Assembly (NCBI RefSeq): GCF_023078275.1 | Contig: NC_062991.1 | Location: 4,092,001 to 4,156,000 of the forward strand | Origin: Leguminivora glycinivorella | Taxonomy: Eukaryota > Arthropoda > Insecta > Lepidoptera > Tortricidae | Reading direction: 5' to 3' | Length of the DNA stretch: 64,000 nucleotides | Part shown: piece after piece, positions 1 to 8,689 of the stretch | Position numbering within the stretch: position 1 is the first letter of the stretch | Layout: each line of letters starts with the position of its first letter | Notes under the pieces: model-generated | What the model was told of the DNA's origin: nothing | The model's database searches: none | The model's input: only the letters and a program-made list of their open reading frames with translations | Program-made: the position numbers and the translations under genes

Positions 1-159
1 GCACTTTGTTGGCGTGATTAATATACATATTGGTACCAAATTTCAGCTTTCTAGTGCTTACGGTTACTGAGATTATCCGCGGACGGACGGACGGACGGAC
101 GGACGGACAGACAGACATGGCGAAACTATAAGGGTTCCTAGTTGACTACGGAACCCTAA
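1..159 (+). mobile_element. Repeat family G, 3' part (cut by window edge)
   Basis: This is the right-hand part of a repeat that occurs more fully at 37317-37892 and 39083-39616. It holds a run of GGAC tetranucleotides (about 84-112) followed by CAGACAGACATGGCGAAAC and ends in CTACGGAACCCTAAAA. In the longer copies the left side carries GTAGGGTTCCGTAG, so the two sides are short inverted complements. No coding capacity is seen. Confidence 0.7.
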
Positions 160-162
160 AAA

Positions 163-336
163 CAAATGACATGCTTCTTTATTTTAATATCATGATATCA
201 CGTCAACACACATTTTGAAAAAAAAAATTGTAGGTATCATCAGTATAGTTATGATAGTATTTAATAGGTGGCGCTAAAAAATTGAAGTACGATTCTTAGT
301 ATGGAGATTGTAAATCCTATATAAATCATCCTTGGT
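163..336 (+). mobile_element. piggyBac-like MITE, right part
   Basis: About 170 bases match the right half of the MITE that is complete at 25724-26034 on the other strand, ending in TCCTTGGT. The left half is missing and the fragment abuts the preceding repeat. Confidence 0.65.
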
Positions 337-383
337 ATCATTGTTATCATGAAAAATTGTCATCGAAATCGATGTGGAGGACT

Positions 384-600
384 ATATCAATTCAATTCAA
401 TTCAATGATTTATTCATAAAATTTACATTTTATACGTCAACAGGTATTATTTTACACTTCAAATAGGTACAAATATGTTATTCAATTAATATGCTTGATT
501 ATTACAATTTAGGTATAAATACTATTTACATAAAGAATTCCTCAATAGAGTACAGTGCATCTCCACTCAGTCTTAAAAAGTCAGTATCATGAAAAATAAG
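384..600 (-). mobile_element. 3' tail of a truncated non-LTR retrotransposon
   Basis: Read on the minus strand, the segment ends in repeated TTGAA units next to AATAAATCATTG. That is the usual form of an insect LINE 3' end with a simple-repeat tail. A similar tail lies at 56530-56605. No open frame remains. From 600 to 1050 I see only AT-rich unique-looking sequence. Confidence 0.45.
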
Positions 601-1050
601 ATATAAATCATTTCCATTATTGCAGTAGGTATGGATAAATGTATCTAACTTGCACAGAATAGAAAGATTAAAACCATTATAATTAATTCAACAATATTAA
701 TATATTATTTTTTTACATGACATCAAATGTTCTGAATTTCATTTGTTTATTTTGTTATGACAGCGCACTCTATGGTGTTTTGCCGGCACTATTAACTACT
801 TCGCAAGTTTACACTTCTTAAACGTAGGCACCTAACACTCTAGTTTGCTCATTTTGTCACAGATGGCGTGGCCATACTTCTCTTCAAGGCGATAGATGGT
901 ATAATTCAGGTTCATTGAACAATATAAGACCTGATCAAAAATAACCAGAAAAATATATGACTACGCGAAATGTACCATCTGGCGGAATTTCATGAGAACT
1001 ATTTTCTTTATACTAAACTGAACTGTCACCGGATACTTACTTCAGAAAAA

Positions 1051-1373
1051 CCATAAATTAAATATAACAAGATCATACCATCCCATATATTAAAATGCGA
1101 CCGCCTACGAACGCGCTTACACTCCACCACACATAGATGGCGCCACGAAAAATGCCTTGTTGCCACCGATTATTTGTAGATTGGCATTAAGTGTCAATTC
1201 CGAGCCGTAAATCTATGTCAAAAGTGACACTTAACGCCATCTACAAGTATAATCGAAAGCTACAAGACATTTTTTTTGTGGCGCCATCTATGTGTGGTGG
1301 AGTGTAAGCGCGGTCTTAGGCGGTCGCATTTTAATGTATGGGATGGTATGATCTTGTTATATTTAATTTATGG
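1051..1373. mobile_element. Palindromic MITE of 323 bases
   Basis: CCATAAATTAAATATAACAA at the left is matched by its reverse complement at the right end, and the complementarity continues through GCGACCGCCTA and CACCACACATAGATGGCGCC towards a short centre near 1200. It is a nearly full-length hairpin without coding sequence. Confidence 0.85.
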
Positions 1374-1417
1374 AAAAACAGCGCCCCCCTGACAATAGCC
1401 ATATATTTCTGGCCAGG

Positions 1418-1569
1418 GTGCGTAGCCGAATGGCACAAACGCTCACGAAACGAAACGCTAGTAGATATCTATCTCTATCGCTCATGCGTATTGGCGCGAC
1501 AAAGCCAGAATAAGTGGCGCGGCGTTTCGTTTTCGTTTGGCGTCGGAGAAATGCCATTCGGCTACGCAC
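1418..1569. mobile_element. Palindromic MITE, GTGCGTAGCC family
   Basis: GTGCGTAGCCGAATGGCA and its complement TGCCATTCGGCTACGCAC bound the element, with ACGAAACGAAACGC and GCGTTTCGTTTTCG inside. Diverged copies start at 8321 and 42640. Confidence 0.8.
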
Positions 1570-1586
1570 GCAGGCTTTACATCTTG

Positions 1587-2219
1587 ACCAAGAACAATGT
1601 AATACCGGGACAGTCTATGCCCATACAAAAAAAAATGTACTTTTGAAATGGCCTTTTAGGCTTAAATCTAGATGGCGCTGTTCGCAGCCTGGATGTGGCC
1701 AAAATCATATTTTCACCACACCAAAGGCTTACTTTGCTATTCGAAAACAGATAGCAAAAGTGCATTTTATCCACAAGAGTGCAAAGTAATTTCATATAAA
1801 TTTTAACTTAATGTCTTAAACTGGCTGGTAGAATTTATAATACCTATAAATGATGATTTTGAATTATAAATATTGACTAAATTAATGGATTTGATTTAGT
1901 TTGATGTTTTATAGCCAGTATTTTGTTCATGTTGGTGTGGTGCATAATTTTTCTTCACTCGGTGGCAAAGTTTGTTTAACCTTCGTGCCTTGAAAATAAC
2001 TATTTCCCCAAATATTTTTGCGTTTTTATTTTTTTTATAAGAACAAATGACAACATTCTTCTTTATTTTAATATCATGGTATCATGCCAATACGCATTTT
2101 GAAAAAAAAATTGTAGTAATCATCAATGTAGTTATGATAGTATTTAATAGGTGGCGCTAAATATTGGAGGTACGATTCTTAGTATGAAGATTGTAAATCC
2201 TATATATATCATCCTTGAT
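1587..2219 (+). mobile_element. piggyBac-like MITE interrupted by about 290 bases
   Basis: The ends ACCAAGAACAAT and TCCTTGAT and most of the interior match the MITE at 25724-26034. The match stops near 1713 and resumes near 2005. The DNA between carries CACCACACCA (1713-1722) and TGGTGTGGTG (about 1934-1943) as an inverted pair and is probably another insertion. Confidence 0.7.
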
Positions 2220-2344
2220 CTTGACCTACTTTTTACGTTCCACAATATGCCAAGATAAGTTCGTGAAAATATAATTATTATAATAAACCCAGTAATGCTC
2301 AAATCGATGTCACAAAGATAACCAAAGTTGCTATCTCCCTAACC

Positions 2345-2540
2345 AGAGACGATCGAGTATATAGAGAGCTAGCTTTTGCCCGCGGCTTCGCTCGCGTTAG
2401 AAAGAGACAAAAAGTAGCCTATGTCACCATCCCTTCAACTATCTCCATTTCAAAAATCACGACAATTCATCACTCCGTTTTGTTAAAGACGGACAAACAA
2501 AACACACACACATTTTCCCATTTATAATATTAGTATGGAT
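2345..2540 (+). repeat. Dispersed repeat ending in CCCATTTATAATATTAGTATGGAT
   Basis: The segment starts near GCCCGCGGCTTCGCTCGCG and includes GTAGCCTATGTCAC, CTCCGTTTTG and AAAGACGGACAAACAAA. A second copy lies at 7325-7462. It is non-coding interspersed DNA of a kind I recognise from other lepidopteran sequence. Confidence 0.6.
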
Positions 2541-2569
2541 TCGGTATGGATTACTGGTAACGTAAAATA

Positions 2570-3115
2570 CTTAGTCAGTATATAGACTGCCATCTCTCGA
2601 GACATGGATTATAACTTTTGAACCTAAGTTGCCCATATTTTAAGTCAAAGAGAATCGAGTATTATAGAGAGTTACTCTCGAAGTAAAATGTGTAATCACA
2701 GTGCATAGACTGCCATCTCTTGACACAGGCTTAAAACTTTTGAACCTAATTTTTGACAATTTGGCCCATATTCTTATCTTGATATGTGTTAAAATGTCAA
2801 ATATTAAATATTAGCGCCATCTAGCTGAGCGTACCCCAAAGGTGTAATGCCATCTAGGCCACCGTACCTTTTTCTGTATGGTACTGCTGAGGTACGTTTT
2901 TTTCTTAGACTTTATCTGTCTATACGGAATTATATATGTCTTTTTTTTAAGTGTAAAAATTTATAATTGAAAAATATTAATATTAGCGCCATCTAGCCAA
3001 GAATCAAATCAACAATAAGTGTAGCGCTATCAAGACGACCAAACTATCTTGATGGTTCCAAAATACGTTTTTCTTAGACTTTATCTGTCTATACGTAGTT
3101 ATATATGTCTTTGCT
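2570..3115 (+). repeat. Repeat cluster with GAGATGGCAGTC / GCGCCATCTAG blocks
   Basis: The blocks TAGACTGCCATCTCT, AACTTTTGAACCTAA and TTAGACTTTATCTGTCTATACG occur here twice each in diverged form. The same set occurs inverted at 20930-21215 and in part at 34555-34700. From 3115 to 3364 I see no feature. That stretch should hold the promoter and 5' UTR of the transporter gene, but no motif is convincing. Confidence 0.6.
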
Positions 3116-3364
3116 AACACCAAGACATTATTTTTATCAACTTTCAAATATATTTCGTGTTTGATGTCATTATTTATGTTTCATTCATAGAAGTAAGATT
3201 GCCTAAATAAATGAACGAAAGTATACATATTTTAAGTACATTTTCTTAATAAATAATAATATAATAATGATATGGAAAATTTAATATCGTAGATACAATG
3301 TTAAAATACATACCTATAAGTGAGTTAACTGTGTAAATAAGTGGATTAAAAAACGAAGATCAAA

Positions 3365-6300
3365 ATGACAGACAGGAAAAGTGTGTTTACACCATTTGTG
3401 AAACAGGTAAGTCTAATTATAGAAGTCGGTTAAAAACATTAATTAAATACTTGAATTAAAAATTTATTATATTAAGTTCGTTTTTCGTCACGTTCCTGAC
3501 AGATTCTGCTTTCATAGCCATTCTTCATTCGTCAACTTAGGGCCGGTTGCATCAAACCGTATGTCACCGTTAAAGCGTTAAAAAAATTGTATGAGAAATT
3601 CCATAGACGTCTGCTTCCTGACGATGATGTGTCTGTTAAATTTGGTTGATGCAACTGGCCCTTAGTCTGCAGTCATTATCGTCTTTGACCATACTGAGTT
3701 GTTGGCCTTTTTCTTATTTCGACTCAATCGTTTTTCGCCATTTCCTATTTGGTCATATTCTAAGTTGGTACCGACCTGAGACTGCAAAAAACACGAAAAA
3801 CATAGATTTAACAACGAAAATGCCGAAAGAAGATTAAGACGAGTAAAGAACGAGACGGATTAAGATAAAGGTTGCCTACCTACCTACCTAGGTTGTCTGG
3901 AAGAGATCGCTCTTTAGCGATAAGACCGCCTCTTGTTTTACCTCTTAAGTTGTTGTTTATACTTGCTATGTTGTTTCGTGTATTGAGGTGTGCAATAAAG
4001 AGTATTTGTATTGTATTGTATTGTATAAAGATGAACAACGAAATTGACCGTATTTGAGAAAGAACCATCGACGATCGTGACGAATAAAGAATGATTGACG
4101 AAAGCAGAATCGGCCAAAAGGAACGTGACGAAAAACGAACGAGAGGACCCAAGAATATACCGTGAAAAAGAATTGTTGGTTTTTTCCAGTGTCTGGTGGC
4201 GGCGGCAGTCAGCATCAATATGGTAGGATGTGGTGCGTTCTTCGGCTTCCCAGGAATCCTTTTGCCACAGCTGCAGTCAGGGTCTCTCATCAGCATGACT
4301 GTGAACCAGGCATAAGATAAGATAAGATAAGATAAGATAATCATTTATTTGGCATCTTGGCTAGGTAAGTACTACTACCACTCATCATCCTCCTTGCGTT
4401 ATCCCAGCATTTGCCACGGCTCATGGGAGCCTGGGGTCCGCTTTGACAACTAATCCTAAGATTTGGCGTAGGCACTAGTTTTACGAAAGCGACTGCTTTC
4501 GCCAAATCTTGGGGTTATTTATTTTGTCAAAGCGGACCCTAGGCTCCCATGAGCTATGGCAAATGCCGGGATAACGCATGGAGGATGATGATGTGGCGTA
4601 AGCTAGACGCTACCTGTCACTGCAATGTCACTGTACTTTTCGTTTTCTTTTAACCTCTTCCATCCCTTTGCCAAGAGCGGCACTAAAACTTGAGTAGTTT
4701 CATGTGCTCTGCCTACCTATTTATGGCATACAGGCATGATTGTATGTAATATATTTATTTACCTATACATATAAGTATGTTCGCCTAGCACCCATATTTT
4801 TGCTTAGTTTGTTAGTTTGGGGCTAGGTTGATCTGCACCGACAGACGATATAACATCATCAGGCCGTCCCTATAGCACTTACAAATAGTGCAAAAGAAAT
4901 GTTAAGATGTCCACCAATATTTATTTATTTCTTACTTTTCAGCTTCTGTGGGTTCAATTCCAATGATCTTCGGCAACTTCCTCGTCCCTCCAATAATGAC
5001 GTATGCAGGACGTAAAAAGGCGATTTACTGCGTGATCCTGATTCTGATTGTGAGCTGGTTCACCCTATGTCTCGCTACTAGCTATGAGGTAAGGACAACA
5101 AAGGTTTTGTTAAAAGAAAAGCTAATGGAAACCTAATGTACCGAAATAGTCTCGTAACTGGACATTTTCAGAATTTGGAACCCAAAATAAGCGTAAGTTA
5201 TTAACAAAAATTAAGTCGCTGTCAGTTTTGTGACGATAATTAAGCACGAAATTTTAATAAAAATATCGTTTTTGTGTTAATTACATAAAGTTTAAGCGAT
5301 AATCTATATTTAGAACGTGAAAAAAGTTAATTTTTAGACAGATTTTATGCTTAATTGTCGTCACAAAACTGACCGCGAGTTAGTTTTTGTTAACAACTTA
5401 CGCTAAGTTTGAGTTCCTAATTCTGAAAATACCCAACTTCGTAACATCAGTCATCCCAAAATCTTTGTGCCTTGGTCGATGTATTAACCTGTTCTATTTA
5501 TGAATGAAGGAATGGTAAAAGGTTCCTTAAGATCATCGCTGACAGAGGCGACAATGTTTGCTGTTTGAAAGTATTCGCCCTTCGGGGATGATGAAATTAA
5601 TGAAGCAGTGGGTCTGGGCCAATGTCACTATCATGTGCACCCAGAGTGCTCAACGTTCTTGCGTTTATAGTAAGCGTAACGCGTAACGGCCCAGCCACGA
5701 CATTGGTCTAAGAGCGACAGCAGTGAGTGGCAGCCAAACAATTTTTCTATTCACTTCATCTTTTTCAGTGGTTGCTAATAGGCAGAATGCTCCAAGGCTT
5801 CTCGTTTGGAATGTTCATGCCACTCCGCTCCATCTACATTGGAGAATGCTGCAGCCCACGCTACAGAGCTGGTTTCCTTTCCACCACCAGCCTCGCAATG
5901 GCTCTTGGGCTATGCTTCGTTCACCTCACCGGATCACTCCTCACCTACCAAATTACGGCTCTTTGCTGCTTATCATTTCCCTTCATCAGCCTCCTCATCA
6001 TGATCTATTCACCGGAGTCACCAAGTTGGCTGGCCACCCGAGGAAAATACGACAAATGCAGAAATAACTTCATATGGTTGAGAGGAAAGGAGGAAGTATC
6101 AGAAATAGACAAGCTGATAGAAAAATTAAAGCTTTTAGATGAGCAACAAAATGATCAGAAGAACAAATTCAGACAGGTGATCACGGTTGTGAAGAAAAAA
6201 GAATTCTTTAAGCCAGTTTTGCTCATGTCAGCCTTGTTTATTATGCAAACTTGTTCCGGAGGAGCAATAATGGGAGTTTACGCAGTCACGGTATTAGGTT

Positions 6301-7007
6301 TACTGATGGGTCCCGAAGTTAACGTACATTTCTGCATGGTGGCCTTCGATTTCGTGAGACTCTTCGCTGGTTGTGCTGCTATTTATCTGATTAACAAAGT
6401 GAGGAGACGAAGAATGCTGTTTGTGATGGGAGTTCTAAACGGTGGTAGCCAGCTGTTGATTGGTGCCTACGTATTCGCTAAAACTAAGGGTTATTTGCCA
6501 TTTGATTCTTTGTGGATACCTGGTGTGTTGGTCAGTGTTCAAATGATGACTGTGTCTTTAGGAATGCAGCCGTTGCCAGCGGTGATAGCGGGTGAAGTGT
6601 TTCCATTGCAGCACAAGGGTCTGGCAGGAAGCATTGGTCTTGTGACGCAGTGTTTGTCCACACTTATGGTTCTGAAGACTTTTCCTGGTCTGGTTTCTTC
6701 CTTGAGTCTGGAAGGAACGTATGCCGTGTGCTCAGGGGTAATAGCGTCATGTCTTGCTGTAGCTTGGATGCTGCTACCAGAGACTAGTGGCAAGACTCTC
6801 CAGCAAATCGAAGATCACTTCAAAGGGACTCTGATTTCGAACCCTGAGGCTAGGGAGTTAACGCCTTTGAATAAAAAGCTGAATGGTGTAGATATACAAG
6901 ACACTGCGCTCACATACACTGTAGATAACGTTAGGGAAAAGGAACCATTAAAAGAACTGTATGAAGAATTGTCTAATGGAAAATCAGTTCATTCAAAATG
7001 TAAATAA
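3365..7007 (+). CDS. MFS sugar transporter (Tret1-like), copy 1, disrupted in exon 2
   Basis: This is a predicted 12-helix plasma-membrane sugar carrier of the facilitated trehalose/hexose transporter group. Exons: 3365-3406, 4190-4364, 4943-5088, 5769-7007. Introns have GT-AG borders and phases 0, 1 and 0, giving 519 residues if the 42-base insertion in exon 2 is left out. Family motifs are GRKKA after helix 2, GRMLQG, PESPSWL (about residue 189), GEVFPLQHKG and PETSGKT (about 444). The start is the ATG of a short first exon encoding a 14-residue N-terminus ending in FVKQ, like the KQ-ending micro-exon of the neighbour. Exon 2 as it stands reads into TAA at 4313, so this allele should give a truncated protein unless the insertion is spliced out. 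The rest of the frame is intact, which points to recent damage. Substrate is not predictable from sequence. Confidence 0.85.
3478..4142. mobile_element. Foldback element S1 filling intron 1
   Basis: GTTCGTTTTTCGTCACGTTCC at 3478 returns as its reverse complement ending at 4142. GATTCTGCTTTC also recurs in both arms. Further in, the arms do not match base for base, but both carry CGTC, GACC, GGCC, CGAC or CGCC words at 15-17 base spacing. A MITE (3536-3665) sits in the left arm. The element occupies most of the 783-base intron 1. See S2 (38577-40453) and S3 (56795-57785). Confidence 0.7.
3536..3665. mobile_element. Short TIR MITE, CTTAGGGCCGGTTGCAT family
   Basis: The ends CTTAGGGCCGGTTGCATCAA and TTGATGCAACTGGCCCTTAG are inverted. 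A second copy is at 31914-32025. The interior is non-coding and includes GAAATTCCATAGAC in both copies. Confidence 0.8.
4309..4354 (-). mobile_element. 42-base insertion with 4-base duplication in exon 2
   Basis: Five TAAGA units followed by TAATCATTTATTTGGCA (4313-4354) are flanked by GGCA at 4309-4312 and 4351-4354. Removing them joins codon GCA to TCT TGG CTA G and the donor GTAAGT, as in the paralogue (TCT TGG CTT G, donor GTAAGT). On the minus strand the insert reads as AATAAATGA plus a TTATC-repeat tail. It is therefore probably a LINE copy truncated to little more than its tail. Its first codon in frame is TAA. Confidence 0.85.
4373..4595. mobile_element. Inverted pair of SINE-C tails (intron 2)
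   Basis: CATCATCCTCCTTGCGTTAT and GGATAACGCATGGAGGATGATG are inverted, as are GCTCATGGGAGCCT and AGGCTCCCATGAGC. The motif GCAAATGCCGGGATAAC is the 3' part of the tRNA-derived SINE at 30655-30970. The structure is two such tails head to head. Confidence 0.7.
4600..4760 (-). mobile_element. Fragment of the repeat complete at 46220-46469
   Basis: Read in reverse, this carries CATACAATCATGCCTGTATG, GTAGGCAGAGCACATGAAACTAC and CACTGCAGTGACAGG equivalents in the same order as the copy at 46220-46469. It is followed by a 3' fragment of SINE-A (about 4770-4925). Confidence 0.6.
5164..5430. mobile_element. Palindromic MITE in intron 3
   Basis: ATTTTCAGAATTTGGAAC and its near complement at 5410-5430 bound the element. 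The blocks AGCGTAAGTT, GTCAGTTTTGTGACGA and AATTAAGC recur inverted. It lies in the one intron that the second transporter gene lacks. Confidence 0.8.
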
Positions 7008-7149
7008 AATTCGGAAACATAATTAAATTATACTATTTATTTTAAATAGACAGCAACCCACCAACTAACCAATGAATTAATGTAGCCACCGTAAATAAAA
7101 TGTGTTTATATTAATAAACCTTAAAGTTTTATTAACAAAGCTTACCCAC

Positions 7150-7225
7150 AGTACAAGCTTTGCTTAGTTTGAGGCTAGGTTGATCTGTGTAAGGTGTCCC
7201 CCAATATTTATTTATTTATTCAGAA
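7150..7225 (+). mobile_element. SINE-A 3' fragment
   Basis: The stretch from GTACAAGCTTTGCTTAGTTT to GTGTAAGGTGTCC and ATATTTATTTATTTATT matches the 3' half of the tRNA-derived SINE at 9775-10040. Between 7007 and 7150 there are AATAAA signals that could end the transporter transcript. Confidence 0.7.
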
Positions 7226-7324
7226 ACATATCTGCCGTTCAATTGTTAAATTATTCAGGGAGCACCGCAGCTGTGATTACGGTAACATGCCAAAGTATGT
7301 AAAAATACTTTCCCTTATGTGACA

Positions 7325-7462
7325 AAGAGTAGCCTATGTCACTCTCCATCCTTTTAACTATCTCCACTTATAAAATCACGTCAATTCATCGCTCCGTTTT
7401 GCCGTGAAAGACGGACGGACAAACAAACAGACACACACACACACTTTCCCATTTATAATATA
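7325..7462 (+). repeat. Second copy of the 2345-2540 repeat
   Basis: It shares GTAGCCTATGTCAC, CTCCGTTTTGCCG, AAAGACGGACGGACAAACAA and CCCATTTATAATAT with 2345-2540. From 7465 to 7885 I see only unannotated sequence, including a GC-rich patch at 7635-7690. Confidence 0.6.
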
Positions 7463-7887
7463 ACAAATTATACGTTTGTAAGGAGAATCTAAAGATCATT
7501 ATTCCGTATTAAGTAAATAATGTTATCTGAACAGACGCAAACTCGCCGTGAAACCGAAACAAAGTTATTCGTCATCGAAGAATTATTAATTTTATTAACT
7601 CAATTGGTATATGTTTGTTTTTCCGTCACTGTAAGGCTGTGGGCTGGACGCACGCAGCGGGTGGCGACGAGCGGGGCGGGAAGCGGACGCTATTCATGTC
7701 GAAAACAGGACCATTCAATTCTATATAATAGTAGAGGTATAATCGTGTCTTTCTAGCCATCTAGCCAGAAAAGCTAGTTGCTATGAGGCGGGCCGTATGC
7801 CTGTTTGCTATAGTTTGATATAAAAAAGTGTACCAATTCTATAGGCCAGACATAAAATGGGTAGATTTAAACGAGACCTTCTTATAG

Positions 7888-8130
7888 ATAAATAAATATT
7901 GGGGACACCTTACACAGATCAACTTAGCCCCAAACTAAGCAAAGCTTGTACTATAGGTGCTAAGTAACGATATACATACTTAAATAGATAAATATATACA
8001 TAGAAAACATCCATGACCCAGGAACAAATATCTGTGCTCATCACACAAATAAATGCCTTTACCGGGATTCGCACCTGGGACCGCAGATTAACAGGCAGGG
8101 TCACTACCAACTGAGCCAGAAAGACCGGTC
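7888..8130 (-). mobile_element. SINE-A, tRNA-derived, near full length
   Basis: Read on the minus strand, it has a tRNA-like head with A box (CTGGCTCAGTTGG) and B box (a degraded GGTGCGAATCC), then GGTAAAGGCATTTATTTGTG, the body, and a tail in ATATTTATTTATT. It is the same family as 9775-10040 and 32319-32450. Confidence 0.85.
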
Positions 8131-8320
8131 GTTCTTGGCCGCTTAACGTGCCGCCCGTCGCCCCGCTTACCGCTCTGCCTTCCACGTGCGTTCAGTCCAC
8201 GACCTGAACGATAGTGTAAACACTTTTTTTTTTTTAGGTAATTACAAACATAAATCTCTAATTAATTGACATAGTATCGTTAAACCAATAAGGTTTGTCT
8301 CGATACCTACCTCGATACTT

Positions 8321-8445
8321 ACGTAGCCGGATAGCACAAACGCTCACGAAACGAAACGCTCGTATATCGTTCTTGCATATTGGCGCGACAGAGCCAGACT
8401 ACCTTTCGCGGCGTTTCGTTTTCGTGGGCGCTCGGAGCGGAGCGT
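8321..8445 (+). mobile_element. Copy of the GTGCGTAGCC palindromic family
   Basis: ACGTAGCCGGATAGCACAAA, CGCTCACGAAACGAAACGC, ATTGGCGCGACAGAGCCAGA and GCGTTTCGTTTTCG occur in the same order as at 1418-1569. It lies about 250 bases upstream of the start of transporter copy 2. Confidence 0.7.
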
Positions 8446-8454
8446 GCAGCGTGG

Positions 8455-8570
8455 CGGGCGAGCGTACGTCCACCCTATACAGCGTCGACTCAGGACACTT
8501 GTATGAGCTTCAATTGTTTGACACGCCGGACGCCCCGCTCCGCTACACGCCCAATAAGCGCGTGCACTCA
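8455..8570 (+). repeat. GC-rich repeat with an inverted partner at 11072-11175
   Basis: ACAGCGTCGACTCAGGACA, TTGTATGAGCTTCAATTGTTTG and GCCCAATAAGCG reappear in reverse complement with mismatches at 11072-11175. No other role is visible. Confidence 0.6.
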
Positions 8571-8689
8571 AGCCTTACACTTATGTTGCATCGTGTTTTT
8601 TTTTTCTATATAAATATTTCAGATAAAAACGGCATTCTTCCTTGGAGCAGAGGCGATAAGTTTTCAAGATTGGAGGTTCGGATTTTGTG

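Noticed and set aside
7635..7690. GC-rich patch as a CpG-type promoter
   Set aside because: No coding exon follows at a sensible distance on either strand apart from the micro-exon 1 kb away, and no core promoter motif is clear.
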